64,000 bases of DNA from Astropecten irregularis. Its lineage: Eukaryota > Echinodermata > Asteroidea > Paxillosida > Astropectinidae. Under the pieces are notes generated by a model. That model saw only the letters and a list, made by a program, of their open reading frames with translations. It did no database searches and had not been told where the DNA came from. Position 1 is the stretch's first letter; the number at the start of each line of letters is the position of its first letter. This document shows positions 57,421 through 64,000 of this stretch, one piece after another. A program made the position numbers and the translations under genes. Location: positions 3,720,001-3,784,000 of the forward strand of contig OZ020255.1 in assembly GCA_963971285.1 (NCBI GenBank), read 5' to 3'.

Positions 57421-60400
57421 CATCCTACTGTTGCGTCCTTCCGTCGCATCCTACTGTTTCGTCCTACTGTTGTGTCCTACTGTTGCGTCTTACTGTTGCT
57501 TCCTACTGTTGCATTACTGTTGCATCCTACTGTTGCATCCTACTGTTTCGTCCTACTGTTGCGTCCTACTGTTGTGGAGTCCTACTGTTGCATCCTACTG
57601 TTGCGTCCTTCCGTCGCATTCTACCGTCGCATCCTACTGTTTCGTCCTACTGTTGTGTCCTACTGTTGCGTCTTACTTTTGCTTCCTACTGTTGTGTCAT
57701 ACTGTTGCGTCCTCCTGTTGCATTACTGTTGCATCCTACTGTTGCGTCCTACTGTTGTGTCATACTGTTGCAGAGTCCTACTGTTGCATCCTACTGTTTC
57801 GTCCTACTGTTTCGTCCTAATGTTGCGTCCTACTGTTGTGGAGTCCTACTGTTGCATCCTACTGTTGCATCCTACCGTCGCATCCTACCGTCACATCCTA
57901 CTGTTTCGTCCTACTGTTGTGTCCTACTGTTGCGTCTTACTGTTGCTTCCTACTGTTGCATTACTGTTGCATCCTACTGTTGCGTCCAAATGCTGCGTCC
58001 TACTGTTGCGTCCTACTGTTGCATTACTGATGCATCATACTGTTGCTTCTTTCTAACGCGATAGCAAGATACTGTTGTGTCGTACTCGAGCGGAGTCCTA
58101 CTGTTGCATCCTACTGTTGCGTCCTACTGTTGCGTCCTACCGTCGAGTCCTACTGTTGCATCCTACTGTTTCGTCCTAATGTTGCGTCCTACTGTTGTGG
58201 AGTCCTTCTGTTGCATCCTACTGTTGCATCCTACCGTCGCATCCTACCGTCACATCCTACTGTTTCGTCCTACTGTTGTGTCCTACTGTTGCGTCTTACT
58301 GTTGCGTCCTACTGTTGCATTACTGATGCATCATACTGTTGCTTCTTTCTAACGCGATAGCAAGATACTGTTGTGTCGTACTCGAGCGGAGTCCTACTGT
58401 TGCATCCTACTGTTGCGTCCTACTGTTGCGTCCTACCGTCGAGTCCTACTGTTGCATCCTACTGTTTCGTCCTAATGTTGCGTCCTACTGTTGTGGAGTC
58501 CTACTGTTGCATCCTACTGTTGCATCCTACCGTCGCATCCTACCGTCACATCCTACTGTTTCGTCCTACTGTTGTGTCCTACTGTTGCGTCTTACTGTTG
58601 CTTCCTACTGTTGCATTACTGTTGCATCCTACTGTTGCGTCCAAATGCTGCGTCCTACTGTTGCGTCCTACTGTTGCATTACTGATGCATCATACTGTTG
58701 CTTCTTTCTAACGCGATAGCAAGATACTGTTGTGTCGTACTCGAGCGGAGTCCTACTGTTGCATCCTACTGTTGCGTCCTACTGTTGCGTCCTACCGTCG
58801 AGTCCTACTGTTGCATCCTACTGTTTTGTCCTAATGTTGCGTCCTACTGTTGTGGAGTCCTTCTGTTGCATCCTACTGTTGCATCCTACCGTCGCATCCT
58901 ACCGTCACATCCTACTGTTTCGTCCTACTGTTGTGTCCTACTGTTGCGTCTTACTGTTGCTTCCTACTGTTGCATTACTGTTGCATCCTACTGTTGCATC
59001 CTACTGTTGCTTCCTACTGTTGCATCCTACTGTTGCGTCCTACTGTTGTGTCATACTGTTGCAGAGTCCTACTGTTGCATCCTACTGTTTCGTCCTACTG
59101 TTGCATCCTACTGCTGCGTCCTACTGTTGTGTCCTACTGTTGTGTCCTACTGCTGTTTTCTACTGTTGTGTCTTACTGTTGCATCTTACTGTTGCGTCCT
59201 TCCGTCGCATCCTACCGTCGCATCCTACTGTTTCGTCCTACTGTTGCGTCGTACTGTTGTGGAGTCCTACTGTTGCATCCTACTGTTGCGTCCTTCCGTC
59301 GCATCCTACCGTCGCATCCTACTGTTTCGTCCTACTGTTGTGTCCTACTGTTGCGTCTCACTGTTGCTTCCTACTGTTGCATTACTGTTGCATCCTACTG
59401 TTGCATCCTACTGTTTCGTCCTACTGTTGCGTCCTACTGTTGTGGAGTCCTACTGTTGCATCCTACTGTTACATCCTACTGTTGCTTCCTACTGTTGCAT
59501 CCTACTGTTGCGTCCTACTGTTGCGTCCTACTGTTGTGTCTTACTGTTGTGTCCTACTATTGTGTCCTACTGTTGTGTCCTACTGTTGCATTACTGTTGC
59601 ATATCACTGTTGCTACTTACTCACGCGATAGCAAGATACTGTTGTGTCGTACTGTTGCGGCGTCCTACTGTTGCATCCTACTGTTGCGTCCAAATGCTGC
59701 GTCCTACTGTTGCGTCCTACTGTTGCTTCCTACTGTTGCATTACTGTTGCATCCTACTGTTGCGTCCAAATGCTGCGTCCTACTGTTGCGTCCTACTGTT
59801 GCATTACTGTTGCATCCTACTGTTGTGTCCTACTGTTGCGTCTTACTGTTGCTTCCTACTGTTGCATTACTGTTGCATCCTACTGTTGCGTCCTACTGTT
59901 GCGTCCTACTGTTGCGTCCAATTGCTGCGTCCTACTGTTGCGTCCTACTGTTGCATTACTGATGCATCATACTGTTGCTTCTTTCTAATGCGATAGCAAG
60001 ATACTGTTGTGTCGTACTCGAGCGGAGTCCTACTGTTGCATCCTACTGTTGCGTCCTACTGTTGCGTCCAACCGTTGCGTCCTACTGTTGCATCCTACTG
60101 TTTCGTCCTAATGTTGCGTCCTACTGTTGTGGAGTCCTACTGTTGCATCCTACTGTTGCGTCCTACCGTCGCATCCTACCGTCACATCCTACTGTTTCGT
60201 CCTACTGTTGTGTCCTACTGTTGCGTCTTACTGTTGCTTCCTACTGTTGCATTACTGTTGCATCCTACTGTTGCATCCTACTGTTGCTTCCTACTGTTGC
60301 ATCCTACTGTTGCGTCCTACTGTTCCGTCCTACTGTTGCGTCTTACTGTTGTGTCGTACTGTTGCGTCCTACTGTTGCATCCTACTGTTGCGTCCAAATG

Positions 60401-62720
60401 CTGCGTCCTACTGTTGCATTACTGTTGCATCATACTGTTGCTACTTTCTAACGCGATAGCAAGATACTGTTGTGTCGTACTGTTGCGGAGTCCTACTGTT
60501 GCATCCTACTGTTGTGTCGTACTGTTGCATCCTACTGCTGTGTCCTACTGCTGCGTCCTACCGTTGTGTCCTACTGTTGCATTACTGTTGTATCCTACTG
60601 TTGTGTCCTACTGTTGCGTCTTACTGTTGCTTCCTACTGTTGCATTACTGTTGCATTGCTGTTGGATCCCACTGTTGCATCCTACTGTTGCGTCTTACTG
60701 TTGCTTCCTACTGTTGCATTACTGGTTCATCCTACTGTTGCGTCCTTCTGTTGCGTCTTACTGTTGTGTCCTGTTGTGTCCTACTGTTGCATTACTGTTG
60801 CTACTTACTAACGCTATAGCAAGATACTGTTTTGTGTAGTACTGTTGCGGCGTCCTACTGCGGCGTCCTACTGTTGCATCCTACCGTCGCGTCCTACTGT
60901 TGCGTCCTACTGCTACGTCCTAATTTTCCATTACTGTTGCATCATACTGTTGCGTCCTGCTGCGTCCTACTGCTTCGTCTTACTGTTGCATCTTACTGTT
61001 GCGTCCTACTGTTGCATCCTACTGTTGTGTCCTACTGTTGCGTCCTACTGTTGCATTACTGTTGCATCCTACTGTTGCGTCCTACTGTTGTGTCGTACTT
61101 TTGCAGAGTCCTACTGTTGCATCCTACTGATTCGTCCTACTGTTGCATCCTACTGTTGCATCCTACTGTTGCATCCTACTGCTGCGTCCTACTGTTGTGT
61201 CCTACTGTTGTGTCCTACTGTTGTGTCCTACTGATGCATTACTGTTGCCACTTACTAACGCGATAGCAAGATACTGTTTTGTGTAGTACTGTTGCGGCGT
61301 CTTACTGTTGCTTCCTACTGTTGCATTACTGGTTCATCCTACTGTTGCGTCCTACTGCTACGTCCTAATGTTCCATTACTGTTGCATCATACTGTTGCAT
61401 CATACTGTTGCGTCCTGCTGCGTCCTACTGCTTCGTCTTACTGTTGCATCTTACTGTTGCGTCCTTCCGTCGCATCCTACCGTCGCATCCTAATGTTTCG
61501 TCCTACTGTTGCGTCCTACTGTTGTGGAGTCCTACTGTTGCATCCTACTGTTGCGTCCTTCCGTCGCATCCTACCGTCGCATCCTACTGTTTCGTCCTAC
61601 TGTTGTGTCCTACTGTTGCTTCCTACTGTTGCATCCTACTGTTGCGTCCTACTGTTGCGTCCTACTGTTGCATTACTACTCACTAACGTGATAGCAAGAT
61701 ACTGTTGTGTTGTACTGTTGCGGCGTCCTACTGTTGCATCCTACTGTTGCGTCCTACCATGGCGTCCTACTGTTGCATGCTACTGTTTTGTCCTACTGTT
61801 GCATTACTGTTGCATATCACTGTTGCTACTTACTAACGCGATAACAAGATACTGTTGTGTCGTACTGTTGCGGCGTCCTACTGTTGCATCCTACTGTTGC
61901 GTCCAAATGCTGCGTCCTACTGTTGCGTCCTACTGTTGCATTACTGATGCATCATACTGTTGCTTCTTTCTAACGCGATAGCAAGATACTGTTGTGTCGT
62001 ACTCGAGCGGAGTCCTACTGTTGCATCCTACTGTTGCGTCCTACTGTTGCGTCCTACCGTCGCGTCCTACTGTTGCATCCTACTGTTTCGTCCTACTGTT
62101 GCGTCCTACTGTTGCGTCCTACTGTTGCGTCTTACTGTTGCATTACTGTTGCATCCTACTGTTGCGTCCTACTGTTGTGTCGTACTGTTGCAGAGTCCTA
62201 CTGTTGCATCCTACTGTTTCGTCCTACTGTTGCATCCTACTGCTGCGTCCTACTGTTGTGTCCTACTGTTGTGGAGTCCTACTGTTGCATCCTACTGTTG
62301 CGTCCTACCGTCGCATCCTACCGTCACATCCTACTGTTTCGTCCTACTGTTGTGTCCTACTGTTGCGTCTTACTGTTGCGTCCTACTGTTAAATCCTACT
62401 GTTGTGTCATACTGCTGCGTCCTACTGTTGCGTCCTACTGTTGCATTACTGTTGCATCCTACTGTTGCGTCCTACTGTTGTGTCATACTGTTGCAGAGTC
62501 CTACTGTTGCATCCTACTGTTTCGTCCTACTGTTGCATCGTACTGCTGCGTCCTACTGTTGTGTCCTACTGTTGTGTCCTACTGCTGTTTCCTACTGTTG
62601 TGTCCTACTGTTGCATCTTACTGTTGCGTCCTTCCGTCGCATCCTACCGTCGCATCCTACTGTTTCGTCCTACTGTTGCGTCCTACTGTTGTGGAGTCCT
62701 ACTGTTGCATCCTACTGTTG
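56911..62720 (+). repeat. Superrepeat, copy 2 of a 5,300-bp tandem duplication
   Basis: Second copy of the block above; the copies overlap by about 510 bases as expected for a tandem. Identity stops at 62,720, where a 13-bp-unit rearrangement follows. Confidence 0.9.
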
Positions 62721-64000
62721 CGTCCTTCCGTCGCATCCTACCGTCGCATCCTACTGTTTCGTCCTACTGTTGTGTCCTGCTGTTGCGTCTTACTGTTGCT
62801 TCCTACTGTTGCATTACTGTTGCATCCTACTGTTTTATCCTACTGTTTCGTCCTACTGTTGCGTCCTACTGTTGTGGAGTCCTACTGTTGCATCCTACTG
62901 TTGCGTCCTTCCGTCGCATTCTACCGTCGCATCCTACTGTTTCGTCCTACTGTTGTGTCCTACTGTTGCGTCTTACTGTTGCTTCCTACTGTTGTGTCAT
63001 ACTGTTGCATTACTGTTGCTACTCACTAACGTGATAGCAAGATACTGTTGTGTTGTACTGTTGCGGCGTCCTACTGTTGCATCCTACTGTTGCGTCCTAC
63101 CATCGCGTCCTACTGTTGCATCCTACTGTTTTGTCCTACTGTTGCATTACTGTTGCATATCACTGTTGCTACTTACTAACGCGATAACAAGATACTGTTG
63201 TGTCGTACTGTTGCGGCGTCCTACTGTTGCATCCTACTGTTGCGTCCAAATGCTGCGTCCTACTGTTGCGTCCTACTGTTGCATTACTGTTGCATCCTAC
63301 TGTTGCGTCCTACTGTTGTGTCATACTGTTGCAGAGTCCTACTGTTGCATCCTACTGTTTCGTCCTACTGTTGCATCCTACTGCTGCGTCCTACTGTTGT
63401 GTCCTACTGTTGTGTCCTACTGCTGTTTCCTACTGAGTGTCCTACTGTTGCATTACTGTTGCATCCTACTGTTGTGTCCTACTGTTGCGTCTTACTGTTG
63501 CTTCCTACTGTTGCATTACTGTTGCATCCTACTGTTGCGTCCAAATGCTGCGTCCTACTGTTGCGTCCTACTGTTGCATTACTGATGCATCATACTGTTG
63601 CTTCTTTCTAACGCGTTAGCAAGATACTGTTGTGTCGTACTCGAGCGGAGTCCTACTGTTGCATCCTACTGTTTCGTCCTACTGTTGCGTCCCTGTTGCA
63701 TCCTACTATTGCATCCTACTGTTGCGTCTTACTGTTGCTTCCTACTGTTGCATTACTGTTTCGTCCTACTGTTGTGTCCTACTGTTGCGTCTTACTGTTG
63801 CTTCCTATTGTTGCATTACTGTTGCATCCTACTGTTGCATCCTACTGTTTCGTCCTACTGTTGCGTCTTACTGTTGCTTCCTACTGTTGCATTACTGTTG
63901 CATCCTACTGTTGCGTCCTACTGTTGCGTCCAAATGCTGCGTCCAAATGCTGCGTCCTACTGTTGCATTACTGATGCATCATACTGTTGCTTCTTTCTAA

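Larger units (their letters stand above)
40284..64000. repeat. 13-bp satellite array with higher-order structure, runs off the window
   Basis: At least 23.7 kb built from a 13-bp unit, consensus TCCTACTGTTGCG, with variants ending GCA, GCG, GTG or GCT, TTACTGTT 11-mers and GTGGAG insertions. A header TAACGYGATAGCAAGATAC followed by TGTTGTG recurs about fifty times and divides it into blocks of roughly 150 to 1,330 bp. On the + strand the unit has no stop in any frame, giving open frames up to 541 codons (61,960-63,585), all reading SYCCVLLLRPTVA-type repeats. On the minus strand TAG occurs in every frame. The strand shown is about 70% pyrimidine. Confidence 0.97.

Noticed and set aside
61960-63585. 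541-codon open frame, and many others in 40.3-64 kb, as a Cys-rich protein gene
   Set aside because: All three forward frames are equally open and spell the same repeat; that follows from a stop-free 13-bp unit. No non-repetitive domain, signal peptide or splice structure.
40284-64000. CRISPR array
   Set aside because: No constant repeat with unique spacers; the window is eukaryotic and the units are contiguous.
40284-64000. Telomeric repeat
   Set aside because: The unit is 13 bp with headers and higher-order blocks, not TTAGGG-like.

Overview
This is eukaryotic nuclear DNA: AT-rich, intron-rich and full of transposons. The only host gene I recognise encodes an axonemal (motile cilium) protein. 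Together with CR1/L2-type LINE tails, tRNA-derived SINEs, Helitron-like repeats full of TGACGTCA and CCGGAAGT, and many ACATGTAC-type words, this suggests a marine invertebrate, perhaps a hemichordate, echinoderm or cephalochordate. I cannot fix the species from the sequence.

Layout. (1) 1-3.7 kb: a head-to-tail run of Helitron-like elements ending in a short hairpin plus CTAG, then an element of a second family carrying a 130-bp internal minisatellite. An inverted copy of that second family lies at 20.4-21.3 kb. (2) 3.7-8 kb: SINEs, small palindromic elements and a LINE 3' end. (3) 8.0-30.3 kb: the last twelve coding exons of CFAP221 (PCDP1) on the + strand, 505 complete codons plus a split first one. 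All splice phases agree and the last exon ends at a TGA at 30,257. Its introns hold most of the transposons: two hAT-like elements (one with a perfect 8-bp target duplication), a pogo/Tigger-like element flanked by TA, and a PIF/Harbinger-like element (TAA target duplication, 19-bp perfect termini) that split an older LINE and carries about 19 copies of an 86/87-bp minisatellite. (4) 30.3-34.9 kb: no gene recognised; SINE and MITE remnants. (5) 34.9-39.5 kb: a Penelope-like fragment on the minus strand beside a broken Ty3/gypsy fossil. (6) 39.5-40.28 kb: a SINE, then a 42-bp inverted repeat. (7) 40.28 kb to the window end: 23.7 kb of a 13-bp satellite (consensus TCCTACTGTTGCG) in blocks, each opened by a short header that is the same sequence as the inverted-repeat arm. 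Blocks are nested into superrepeats, including a near-exact 5,300-bp tandem duplication.

The most unusual object is the satellite. Its 13-bp unit, not a multiple of three, is stop-free on the + strand, so all three + frames are open for long stretches and spell the same 13-residue repeat. The long open frames there and in the 86/87-bp array look like by-products of repeat periodicity, not genes. No bacterial-type operon, CRISPR, rRNA or bona fide tRNA gene was seen.
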